A stretch of DNA of 64,000 nt from Streptococcus hyovaginalis DSM 12219 (GTDB lineage: Bacteria > Bacillota > Bacilli > Lactobacillales > Streptococcaceae), in assembly GCF_000420785.1 (NCBI RefSeq), contig NZ_ATVP01000002.1, forward strand, positions 124,001-188,000, written 5' to 3'. This document shows positions 49,275 to 57,408 of this stretch, one piece after another (positions within the stretch are counted from its first letter, which is position 1; every line of letters starts with the position of its first letter). The notes under the pieces were generated by a model. It did not search any database, had not been told where the DNA came from, and worked only from the letters and a program-made list of their open reading frames with translations. The translations under genes and the position numbers were made by a program.

Positions 49275-50126
49275 ATGGATGTTACATGGACTGTAAAATA
49301 TCTTACAGAATTTCTTGGAACAGCTATCCTTATCATTCTCGGTAATGGTGCTGTTGCCAACGTTGAATTAAAAGGAACTAAAGGACATGCTAGTGGTTGG
49401 TTGACCATTGCTGTTGGTTACGGGATGGGGGTTATGATCCCAGCTCTTATGTTTGGTAATGTTTCTGGTAACCACATTAACCCAGCTTTCACACTTGGTT
49501 TGGCTGTTTCAGGCTACTTCCCATGGGCTCAAGTAGCTCCTTATATTATCGCACAACTTCTTGGTGCCATTGCTGGTCAAGCAGTGGTTGTGGCAGCTTA
49601 TCGCCCTTATTACCAAGCTACTGAGGCTTCAGGTCCTATTTTGGGTTCTTTTGCAACAATTTCTTCACTAGATACTGAGGTTATTGACACACGTAAAGGA
49701 GCACAAATCAATGGCTTTATCAATGAGTTCTTTGGCTCATTTGTTCTTTTCTTTGCAGCTATCTCAATGACGAAAAACTATTTTGGTGCTGAAGTTGCTC
49801 AATTTGCTGCCACTCAAGGTTTAGATGCCTCTGATATTACAGCCAAAGTTCAACTTGGTGCTCACCTTAATGCTGGTCAAGCAGTTGCTCACTTGGCGCT
49901 TGGTTTCCTTGTAATGGCTCTTGTGGCTAGTCTTGGAGGTCCAACTGGCCCAGGTCTTAACCCTGCGCGTGACTTCGGTCCACGTTTGCTTCACCACTTC
50001 TTGCCAAAATCCGTTTTAGGACAACATAAAGGTAGCTCAAGATGGTGGTATGCTTGGGTACCATCTGTCGCACCAATCCTTGCAGCCATTGCTGCAGTAG
50101 CACTTTACAAGTTGCTTTATTCTTAA
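49275..50126 (+). CDS. glpF: Glycerol uptake facilitator / aquaglyceroporin
   Basis: A 283-residue MIP-family channel with six membrane segments. First pore motif GNHINPAFT (NPA 69-71), second GLNPARDFGPRL; the Asp after the second NPA is the aquaglyceroporin marker. Facilitates passive glycerol (and water) movement. The pepX/glpF divergent pair is conserved in lactic acid bacteria. AAAGGATT ribosome site. Confidence 0.94.
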   Translation: MDVTWTVKYLTEFLGTAILIILGNGAVANVELKGTKGHASGWLTIAVGYGMGVMIPALMFGNVSGNHINPAFTLGLAVSGYFPWAQVAPYIIAQLLGAIAGQAVVVAAYRPYYQATEASGPILGSFATISSLDTEVIDTRKGAQINGFINEFFGSFVLFFAAISMTKNYFGAEVAQFAATQGLDASDITAKVQLGAHLNAGQAVAHLALGFLVMALVASLGGPTGPGLNPARDFGPRLLHHFLPKSVLGQHKGSSRWWYAWVPSVAPILAAIAAVALYKLLYS

Positions 50127-50135
50127 AAATGACTA

Positions 50136-50170
50136 AAAGATTGGAGAGAACTCACTCGCCAATCTTTTTT
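50136..50170 (+). terminator. Terminator of glpF
   Basis: AAAGATTGG and CCAATCTTT, then TTT. Confidence 0.85.
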
Positions 50171-50178
50171 ATAGCCTT

Positions 50179-50211
50179 AAAAATCCCTGGTCATGTAAGC
50201 TAGGGATTTTT
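50179..50211. terminator. Terminator of the TauE-like gene (bidirectional)
   Basis: AAAAATCCCT and AGGGATTTTT around a 13-nt loop, with A and T runs on both sides. Confidence 0.8.
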
Positions 50212-50215
50212 CTGT

Positions 50216-51109
50216 TTAGTAGTCTTTATAGAGGCTAGATTTTATCGAAGAGCGAATGAGCATGATACCAGTGAACAGCACGATAATAATGACTAGTGTT
50301 TTCAGACTGTTGAGATTTAATGATGATAGGAAGGCGACTGCCATGAGAACGCCAGTAACCCCTCCGACTACCATGCCAGCATGACCATCCCAATTGATAC
50401 GGTCATTCTTCATAAATTGAATGGTCGATCCTAGCATGATCATTGCTGCATCTAGCACCATAACTGGCATTGCGACCGCAGGGCTCAAGCCCATCAGTGA
50501 GAAGAAGATGAGCTCGGGAGCGTAATTGCCTAATTCCATAGTCATTAATATACCGATAATAACGTTAAAAAGAATTTCCAAAAGCAACCAAAGGCCACTA
50601 AGTCCGTGTGCACTTTCTAGGATATCAGCTCCAGGATTTGTCCACATACGATCAGCGCTAATTAATGCTGCAATAATAAGTAGTGTCCCTAAAATCTTTT
50701 GGATTGTTGGTGTGTGCCAATTTTTGGTCAAACGTGGGCCCACCAAAGCTCCGATGAAGGAGGCAGTTGCCATGCTAATCAAGGTGAGCGGTTCAACTTT
50801 GACCACTAAGATAAAGCATAGGGATTGGACCAGTACGGGGATAACATGGGCAGCATTCATTGTTCCAGGGAGTATGCTGTTATCTTTGATAAGTTTGGTA
50901 GCTTTTAGTAAGGTGGTTGTTGTGGCAAATGAACCAATACCTAGCGTATCGAGCAAATCTGTTGTTAAACCGATGCCAAAGCCTGTCCAAAAGCGTTTGA
51001 AGGGATTGATGTGATGTTTTTTGATGTGATGAATTAAGAAGGTTGAGATGACGATAATCGCCATAATAAGCAAACCTTGAATGAAATGTAATAAGAGATA
51101 ATCTTGCAT
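50216..51109 (-). CDS. TauE/SafE family sulfite/anion exporter-like membrane protein
   Basis: A membrane protein of about 297 residues with eight or so hydrophobic segments and the TauE/SafE repeat pattern (GFGIGLTTDLLDTLGIGSFA, ATASFIGALVGPRL, GGVTGVLMAVAFL). Family members export sulfite or organosulfonates, but most are uncharacterised. Start uncertain: ATG 51109, or GTG 51118 which adds three residues; neither has a strong ribosome site. Own terminator. Confidence 0.83.
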   Translation of the reverse strand: MQDYLLLHFIQGLLIMAIIVISTFLIHHIKKHHINPFKRFWTGFGIGLTTDLLDTLGIGSFATTTTLLKATKLIKDNSILPGTMNAAHVIPVLVQSLCFILVVKVEPLTLISMATASFIGALVGPRLTKNWHTPTIQKILGTLLIIAALISADRMWTNPGADILESAHGLSGLWLLLEILFNVIIGILMTMELGNYAPELIFFSLMGLSPAVAMPVMVLDAAMIMLGSTIQFMKNDRINWDGHAGMVVGGVTGVLMAVAFLSSLNLNSLKTLVIIIVLFTGIMLIRSSIKSSLYKDY

Positions 51110-51233
51110 AGCTATCACTTTACTTGAAAATCCTGAAAATGTAAATCAGGTGGATGAAAATGAAACACTTGCCGATAATTTCTTGTCAAACAGAGAATTT
51201 TTGCATACAATAGGTAAGAATGAGGAGGAAATC

Positions 51234-51983
51234 ATGTCATTATTTAAAAATATAACATTCAAATCTCCAGTTATACGTGTGGAAGAAAGAGATTTAAATC
51301 TCGCTTTTTTTCAAAAGACACTTGGAATGAAGTTAGTCAGCGAAGAAAATGCACTCGCTTTTCTATCGGGTTATCAGTCTGGTGATATTCGCTTTACCAT
51401 TGAGGAATCGCCAACCTACCGCACACGTGCGGTTGAAGGCACAAAAAAACTGAATCAAGTGGTCATAAAGGCTGCTGTAGACGACATTGCGCAATTGTTA
51501 GCTCGTGGTATTGAAACTAAGCGTATATTTAAAGGTCCAAAAGGATATGCTTTCGAAGCTGTATCTCCTCAAGGGGATGCTATTTTAATCTATGGAGAAT
51601 CTTCTGTAGAAGAGTTAGAGGAAGTAACGTCTGTAGACCTTGTTGCAGATGAGTCTTTTAAAGGACTGTCAGATTTTGTTGTTGAGGGCATTATGTTAAA
51701 TGTTACTGATCCAGATGCCAGTCAAGCTTTTTACCAAACGCTTTTTGATGGACAAGTGCCTTTACATCTGCAATTTAAGAAAAGTCAAGGGCCTGATCTC
51801 GCTATTGAGCCTCAGGTTACCTGGGATATTGAAATTTTAGAGTGTCAGGTTTCAGAAGACTTTGATCTCGTCGCTTTATATGACAATTTTAATGCTAAGG
51901 GATTGGCACCATATATGGATAAGAAGGCCAGTGTGGTTGTGGTTTCTGATCCAAGTAATATTGAAATTTGGTTCACTAAATAA
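51234..51983 (+). CDS. cppA: CppA family protein (VOC-fold)
   Basis: A 249-residue protein with two halves. The N-terminal glyoxalase/VOC-like domain (KNITFKSPVIRVEERDLNLA) and the C-terminal CppA domain (VEGIMLNVTDPDASQAFYQT) match streptococcal CppA, once described as a C3-degrading proteinase; no protease motif is visible, so that activity is doubtful. ATG 51234 has GAGGAGGAAATC upstream; the frame open from 51150 lacks a ribosome site. It lies five bases before a serine hydrolase gene, probably one transcript. Confidence 0.88.
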   Translation: MSLFKNITFKSPVIRVEERDLNLAFFQKTLGMKLVSEENALAFLSGYQSGDIRFTIEESPTYRTRAVEGTKKLNQVVIKAAVDDIAQLLARGIETKRIFKGPKGYAFEAVSPQGDAILIYGESSVEELEEVTSVDLVADESFKGLSDFVVEGIMLNVTDPDASQAFYQTLFDGQVPLHLQFKKSQGPDLAIEPQVTWDIEILECQVSEDFDLVALYDNFNAKGLAPYMDKKASVVVVSDPSNIEIWFTK

Positions 51984-51988
51984 GGCCT

Positions 51989-52924
51989 ATGGATGCTATC
52001 CTAAGAAAAATAACACAACAGATTTCAGAAAATCATTACCATGGCGCTAGTTTAGCGATCTATAATCGCGGTCAATGGCAAGAACATTATATTGGAACTA
52101 TTGACGGAAAAAGGCCTGTTACATCTGATTTAGTTTATGATTTGGCCAGTGTTTCTAAAGTTGTTGGGGTTGCAACCGTGGTTGCTTTTTTATTGGCTCA
52201 AGGTGAGTTAGACATTGATAATCCCTTATCCTATTATTACTCAGATTTTTCAAATGAAGAGGCGACCCTTCGCCAACTCTTGACACATACGTCAGGTATC
52301 GACCCTTTTATTCCCAATCGAGATCGGTTGACTGCTGATGAATTGAAGACAGCCATCAATCACATTCGCGTCACTGATAAGAAAGACTTTCTTTATACTG
52401 ATATTAACTTTCTCCTGTTAGGTTTTATGTTAGAAGAGTTTAGTGGTTTATCACTAGACCAATTATTTGAACAGTCTATCTTCGCCCCTTGGCAGATGGA
52501 CCAGACCAGTTTTGGTCCAAGATTAGGAGCTGTGCCTACTAGCAAAGGTGTGGCCGATGGTCTTGTCCATGATCCTAAAGCAAAGGTATTAAAAGAACAT
52601 GCGGGGTCTGCCGGGCTCTTTTCAACACTTGAGGACTTGAAGAAATTTCTAGAGCATTATTTAAAAGATGATTTTGCTCAAAATTTGTGGGAGAATTTAA
52701 GCCCATCTCTCACTAAAACACGAACTTTGGGTTGGAATTTAGATGGTGATTGGATTGATCATACGGGTTATACTGGGCCCTTCATTATGGCCAACCGTCA
52801 AAAGCAACAAGCAGTTATCTTTCTAACCAATCGAACTTATGAAAAGGATGACCGTCCAGAATGGATTGCAAAACGCCAAGAGTTAATGACTGTTATAATT
52901 AACACATTAAATCAAGGAGATTAG
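51989..52924 (+). CDS. Beta-lactamase-fold serine hydrolase (class C type)
   Basis: A 311-residue cytosolic-looking (no signal peptide) penicillin-binding/esterase-like hydrolase. Catalytic SxxK as ASVSKVVG, YxN-type YTDINF, and HTG as DHTGYTG. Such proteins are mostly esterases or peptidases, rarely true beta-lactamases. Starts five bases after cppA with no strong ribosome site, suggesting translational coupling. Same gene pairing occurs in other streptococci. Confidence 0.87.
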   Translation: MDAILRKITQQISENHYHGASLAIYNRGQWQEHYIGTIDGKRPVTSDLVYDLASVSKVVGVATVVAFLLAQGELDIDNPLSYYYSDFSNEEATLRQLLTHTSGIDPFIPNRDRLTADELKTAINHIRVTDKKDFLYTDINFLLLGFMLEEFSGLSLDQLFEQSIFAPWQMDQTSFGPRLGAVPTSKGVADGLVHDPKAKVLKEHAGSAGLFSTLEDLKKFLEHYLKDDFAQNLWENLSPSLTKTRTLGWNLDGDWIDHTGYTGPFIMANRQKQQAVIFLTNRTYEKDDRPEWIAKRQELMTVIINTLNQGD

Positions 52925-53019
52925 GGATTTTAAGAAGATACCTAGTTAGAAGTCAGTTTCAGATGAACTGGCTTTTTGATTGACTATAAGTTCAATAACA
53001 GAATGCTCAAAAACCCGTC

Positions 53020-53046
53020 AACCATCAGCTGAGCTGGTGGTTTTCT
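53020..53046 (+). terminator. Terminator after the serine hydrolase
   Basis: AACCATCAGC-TGA-GCTGGTGGTT (one mismatch or G-U) followed by TTCTT. A weaker hairpin, GTCAGTT/GAACTGGC with TTTTT, lies just upstream near 52951-52978. Confidence 0.7.
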
Positions 53047-53076
53047 TACCGATAAAAACTGGCTTGAAGCCCTAAC

Positions 53077-53106
53077 AAAAAACCTTACCCGGAGGGCAAG
53101 GTTTTG
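53077..53106. terminator. Terminator of pflB
   Basis: AAAAACCTTACCC and GGCAAGGTTTT; on the minus strand it ends in TTTTTTG after pflB. Confidence 0.82.
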
Positions 53107-53111
53107 TAGGA

Positions 53112-55424
53112 TTAAGCTTGGATGGCATCATCCATTGAAAGCACTTCGTGGAAGACACGTTGTGTCAATTCTGTTTTTTGTTCTGGTGTGAGATATTTGG
53201 TGTTGACGCAGTATCCAGAGATACGAACGATAACATCCTCACCAGCCATGATTTTATCGTAAACATCGTTAAGGTCCATAACGTTCAAGTTAACGTGTTG
53301 ACCACCGTTTTCAAAGTAACCATCAAGAACAGTGACCAAGTTTGTGACTTGCTCGTCAAATGTTTTACCTAGCGCGCGTGGTGATACTTGTGTTGTCAAT
53401 GAGATACCATCAGCAGCGTATGAGAAGTCAAGGCTTGCTAGTGAGTTAAGGTTTTGCAACCAACCACCATTAGCTTTGTTTGATGGGTTAGCACCTGGTG
53501 AGAAGAATTCTACTTTAGAAGTATTTACAGTACCATCCTCGTTTAGGAATACACCGCGGTGAACTGGTGAGTTACCTGTTTGTTTAGAGTAGGCAACGTT
53601 TGAAGTGATGGTAAGAAGTGATACAGTTGCTTCTGCGTCTTTGTAGAGTTTGTGGCTACGTAGACGAGTTGTGTATGCTTCGATCAACCATTCTGCCAAT
53701 TCGTTTGAACGAGGGTCGTCTTCACCCCAGCGTGGGAATTCACCGATAGTTTCGTAGTCGTAGATGTAGCCATCTTCGTCACGGATTGGTTTAACAGTAG
53801 CGTATTTGATAGCTGATAATGTATCAACTGTGTTGGCAAATCCACAGATACCGAATCCCATGTTAGCACGTTGGTGACTTGGCAAGAAGGCCATTTGAAC
53901 AGCTTCGTAGTTGTATTTATCAGTCATGTAGTGAATGATATTAAGAGCGTCTACGTAAGTATCTGTTAACCAATCAAGTGATTTTTCAAAGTTAGCTTTA
54001 ACAGTGTCAAAGTCAAGGACGTCATCTGTAACTGGGTCGATTTCAAATACTTTGTAGTCTTTGTGAACATCATCGTATCCGCCGTTAAGACCTGTAAGAA
54101 GCGCTTTAAGAACATTAACGCGAGCACCGAAGTATTGGATGTTGTGGCGTTGTTCTTCATTTTCTGGATCAAGCGGTGATACACAACATGAGATACATGA
54201 CATTTCACCGTAGCCATCTTTAGCCATTGTTGTTACACCTTCGTATTGGATAGAAGAGTGTTTGTGGCTCATTGCCATACAGTAGCGACGGAAAGCATAT
54301 GGTAATTTATCTGTCCAAAGAACTGTCAAGTTTGGTTCTGGTGAGTTACCAATGTTATCAAGAGTATTCAAGAAGCGGTAGTCCATCTTAGTAACACGGT
54401 GACGACCATCGTTACCCATACCAGCCATTGATGTTGTGATGAAGGTTGGGTCACCTGAGTAAAGAGCATCATAAGCTTTAGTACGACCGAATTTTACAGT
54501 GCGAAGTTTAAGCACGAAATCGTCAACGAATTCTTGGATTTCTGATTCGGTGAATGTTCCACGAGCGAGGTCGCGTTCTGCAAAGATATCAAGAACGATT
54601 GGTACACGTCCTAGTGAGGTTGCAGCACCGTTAATTACGCGACATACTGCCATGAAGGCGATGTTTACCCATTGGATAGCTTCTTTAACGTTTTCGGCAG
54701 GACGACGAACGTCGACACCGTAAAGGTCACCAAGTTTAACTACTTCACCAAGTGCTTGGTATTGAAGGTTGATTTCTTCGCGAAGGCGAATTGATTCTTC
54801 GTCAATTTCTGTAATAGCATTCCAGTCGTTAACTTTTTCTTGCATCAAGAAGTCAGCACCGTAAACGGCAAGACGGGCATAAACCCCGATGATACGTCCA
54901 CGTGAGTATGCATCTGGAAGACCAGTAACAGTGTGGGCGTGACGAGCTCGGCGGATGTTTGATGTGTAAGCGCGGAAGATACCATCGTTTACAGTTGTCA
55001 CATGTTTAGTGAAGATTTCATGTACTGCTGGATCAGGCTCATAACCATTTTCTTTAAGAGTTGTTTCCGCCATGCGGATACCACCTTTTGGCATGAAGTT
55101 GAGTTTGAAGAGTTCATCATTTTGAATACCAAAGATGACTTCATTTTCTTTGTCGATAAATCCAGCAGGAATGTCAGCAATTGAAGTTGGACGCGTATCC
55201 ATTGGGAAGCGTGTTGCTTCGTATTTTGCTTTGGTATCTTCGATGACTTTTTTGATGTGGAGTGAACGTTCAGTAGGACCAGCTAGGAAGCTTTCGTCAC
55301 CGTCATAAGGTGTGTAGTTAGCTTGCACGAAACGAGCGACACTTGCTTTTTCTTTCCAGTCAGTTCCTTTAAAGCCTTCCCAAGCTTTTTCAAAAACGTC
55401 TGTATTTGTTTTTACAGTTGCCAT
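53112..55424 (-). CDS. pflB: Formate C-acetyltransferase (pyruvate formate-lyase)
   Basis: A 770-residue glycyl-radical enzyme that converts pyruvate and CoA to acetyl-CoA and formate under low oxygen and low sugar. The adjacent catalytic cysteines are in [10 protein letters not shown], and the radical glycine is G737 in VRISGYCVN. Codon use is strongly biased. GAAGGAGAAT ribosome site. The activase gene is not in the window. A formate channel gene (61586) is about 6 kb away. A cre overlaps the promoter. Confidence 0.97.
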   Translation of the reverse strand: MATVKTNTDVFEKAWEGFKGTDWKEKASVARFVQANYTPYDGDESFLAGPTERSLHIKKVIEDTKAKYEATRFPMDTRPTSIADIPAGFIDKENEVIFGIQNDELFKLNFMPKGGIRMAETTLKENGYEPDPAVHEIFTKHVTTVNDGIFRAYTSNIRRARHAHTVTGLPDAYSRGRIIGVYARLAVYGADFLMQEKVNDWNAITEIDEESIRLREEINLQYQALGEVVKLGDLYGVDVRRPAENVKEAIQWVNIAFMAVCRVINGAATSLGRVPIVLDIFAERDLARGTFTESEIQEFVDDFVLKLRTVKFGRTKAYDALYSGDPTFITTSMAGMGNDGRHRVTKMDYRFLNTLDNIGNSPEPNLTVLWTDKLPYAFRRYCMAMSHKHSSIQYEGVTTMAKDGYGEMSCISCCVSPLDPENEEQRHNIQYFGARVNVLKALLTGLNGGYDDVHKDYKVFEIDPVTDDVLDFDTVKANFEKSLDWLTDTYVDALNIIHYMTDKYNYEAVQMAFLPSHQRANMGFGICGFANTVDTLSAIKYATVKPIRDEDGYIYDYETIGEFPRWGEDDPRSNELAEWLIEAYTTRLRSHKLYKDAEATVSLLTITSNVAYSKQTGNSPVHRGVFLNEDGTVNTSKVEFFSPGANPSNKANGGWLQNLNSLASLDFSYAADGISLTTQVSPRALGKTFDEQVTNLVTVLDGYFENGGQHVNLNVMDLNDVYDKIMAGEDVIVRISGYCVNTKYLTPEQKTELTQRVFHEVLSMDDAIQA

Positions 55425-55480
55425 AAGAAATTCTCCTTCGATTCTAGTAACAAATTTATCTGTTACATTTTACACATAAT

Positions 55481-55509
55481 ATTATAACAACCAGAAAGCG
55501 ATTTCACAA
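55481..55509 (-). promoter_or_regulatory. Promoter of pflB
   Basis: Minus strand TTGTGA (-35), 17-bp spacer, TATAAT (-10). Confidence 0.8.
55493..55507. promoter_or_regulatory. CcpA cre site over the pflB promoter
   Basis: Minus strand GTGAAATCGCTTTCT fits WTGNAANCGNWNNCW at all but the first position. It covers most of the -35 and part of the spacer, so CcpA would block the polymerase. Confidence 0.72.
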
Positions 55510-55614
55510 GCATATTTCTTGACAAGGTGATTTTTCTTTTCTAGTACAGATTGTGAAGAACACCTTTAACTGTATTATAAATTTGTAAATTTAGCAGAAA
55601 TTATCAGAAAAAGG

Positions 55615-55620
55615 TATAAT
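55615..55620 (+). promoter_or_regulatory. -10 of dinB
   Basis: TATAAT, about 45 bases before the dinB ATG; no clear -35. Confidence 0.5.
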
Positions 55621-55664
55621 TTAGAGGTAGAAATGATTGAAGGTAATCTTAGAAAGGATATTTC

Positions 55665-56759
55665 ATGCTGATTTTTCCACTTATCAATGATACCAGTCGA
55701 AAGATTATCCATATTGATATGGATGCTTTTTTTGCTGCGGTGGAAGTGCGTGACAATCCTGACTTGAAAGGTAAACCCGTTGTCATCGCCAAAGATCCCA
55801 GGGAAACAGGAGGTCGAGGAGTGGTGTCGACCTGCTCCTATGAAGCTAGACAGTTTGGTATTCATTCGGCCATGAGTTCAAAAGAAGCCTATGAACGTTG
55901 TCCACAGGCCGTTTTTATATCTGGCAATTATGCCAAATACCGTGAGATTGGCATGCAGGTCAGAGAAATTTTTAAGCGTTATACTGACTTAGTTGAGCCT
56001 ATGTCTATTGATGAAGCTTATTTGGATGTTACCGACAATAAATTAGGGATAAAGTCGGCGGTCAAGGTTGCCAAGCTGATCCAACATGACATTTGGAAAG
56101 AATTGCATTTAACCTGTTCGGCTGGGGTTTCTTACAATAAATTTTTGGCTAAATTAGCTTCAGACTTTCAGAAACCGGCTGGTTTAACATTGATTTTACC
56201 AGAGGATGCTCAAAGCTTTTTAGAAGAATTGCCTGTTGACAAATTTCATGGTGTTGGTAAAAAATCTGTGGAAAAGTTACAGGCACTAGGTGTCAAAACA
56301 GGTAAAGACTTGCTTGCCTTGTCTGAAATGACCCTGATTGACCATTTTGGTCGCTTTGGTTATGATTTATATCGCAAGGCACGCGGCATCTCGGATTCTC
56401 CTGTTAAACCTAATCGTATTCGTAAATCCATTGGGAGTGAGCGAACTTACGGAAAGTTACTTTACAACGAAGAGGACATCAAGGCAGAGCTTTCGAAAAA
56501 TGCTAGACGGGTTGCTGATACCCTGATAAAAAATGAAAAATTAGGGAAAATTGTTGTTATCAAAGTCAGGTATTCTGATTTCACCACCTTAACGAAACGG
56601 CATACGCTTCTAGAGGCCAGTCAGTCTTTTGAGCTTATTGAGCAAGAGGCTCACCGTATTTATGATGAGTTAGATAGCCCACCTTCGGGGATTCGTTTAC
56701 TTGGCGTCACGGTGACGGGATTATTGGATAAGGCAGTGATCGAAGAACCATTAGTTTAA
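55665..56759 (+). CDS. dinB: DNA polymerase IV (Y family)
   Basis: A 364-residue translesion polymerase. Catalytic acidic residues are in [14 protein letters not shown] (D18, D20) and [29 protein letters not shown] and the helix-hairpin-helix [15 protein letters not shown] follow, then the little finger. Divergent from pflB, the standard streptococcal order. AGAAAGGATAT ribosome site. The C-terminus lacks an obvious canonical QxxLF clamp motif. Confidence 0.95.
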   Translation: MLIFPLINDTSRKIIHIDMDAFFAAVEVRDNPDLKGKPVVIAKDPRETGGRGVVSTCSYEARQFGIHSAMSSKEAYERCPQAVFISGNYAKYREIGMQVREIFKRYTDLVEPMSIDEAYLDVTDNKLGIKSAVKVAKLIQHDIWKELHLTCSAGVSYNKFLAKLASDFQKPAGLTLILPEDAQSFLEELPVDKFHGVGKKSVEKLQALGVKTGKDLLALSEMTLIDHFGRFGYDLYRKARGISDSPVKPNRIRKSIGSERTYGKLLYNEEDIKAELSKNARRVADTLIKNEKLGKIVVIKVRYSDFTTLTKRHTLLEASQSFELIEQEAHRIYDELDSPPSGIRLLGVTVTGLLDKAVIEEPLV

Positions 56760-56761
56760 TT

Positions 56762-56839
56762 AAAAACGGCCATACAGTGAGCCGCGCCTAGAATCTTGTC
56801 TTCATTCATGGTGTGCGTTTGTGCTGTATGGTCGTTTTT
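56762..56839. terminator. Long stem-loop between dinB and the isochorismatase gene
   Basis: AAAAACGGCCATACAG (56762-56777) pairs with CTGTATGGTCGTTTTT (56824-56839), one G-U, enclosing 46 bases that may fold further (CGCGC with GTGCG). A- and T-rich flanks allow bidirectional termination of these convergent genes. The loop is unusually large. Confidence 0.7.
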
Positions 56840-56856
56840 GTGATTAGTTGGTTAGC

Positions 56857-57408
56857 TTAGTGCTTGGTATGATTAAGGTAGTCAGCGGTATTTTTGATGG
56901 TGGCAAATTCGTCGTTCAGAGCTGCCAGGTTATAGTAATGGCAGTCTCTGGCCTCAATGATCTTGCCGTCAGGGCCTTTTAAAGGAAATGAAGCTGTTGC
57001 ATCAGAAATCAGAGTCACTTCGAATCCCAAATTAGCAGCCATACGCGTGGTCGTAGAGACACAGTGCGGTAGGGTTAACCCAACAATTGTTAGGTGGCTA
57101 ATGGCGTTTTGATGGAGATAGTCTTCTAACGTGGTTCCAATGAAGGCGCTGTTAACGGTTTTTTGGAAGAGTGGCTCACTCTTTAGTGGCTCAAATCCTT
57201 TTTTAAAGGCTTGGAAGCGACTGCTGTAGAAAAGAGAATCAGGATTGTCAGAGACATGCTGAATGTGGATGATAGGCCGACTATTGCTCCGGAAGTCAGA
57301 TATGAGCTTTAACATATTGTCTTCTGCTTGGAGGTTGTTGCGTTGTCCCCAATTGACATGGTCAAAGGCTTCTTGGACATCAATGATGAGTAGGGCTTCT
57401 TGTGTCAT
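56857..57408 (-). CDS. Isochorismatase-like cysteine hydrolase
   Basis: A 183-residue protein with the D-K-C triad of the family: D10 in LLIIDVQEAF, K83 in FQKTVNSAF and C116 in LPHCVSTTTRMA. Members include nicotinamidases and other amidases; the substrate is not known here. It overlaps the end of recD2 by four bases (ATGA), so the two are translationally coupled. Confidence 0.87.
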   Translation of the reverse strand: MTQEALLIIDVQEAFDHVNWGQRNNLQAEDNMLKLISDFRSNSRPIIHIQHVSDNPDSLFYSSRFQAFKKGFEPLKSEPLFQKTVNSAFIGTTLEDYLHQNAISHLTIVGLTLPHCVSTTTRMAANLGFEVTLISDATASFPLKGPDGKIIEARDCHYYNLAALNDEFATIKNTADYLNHTKH

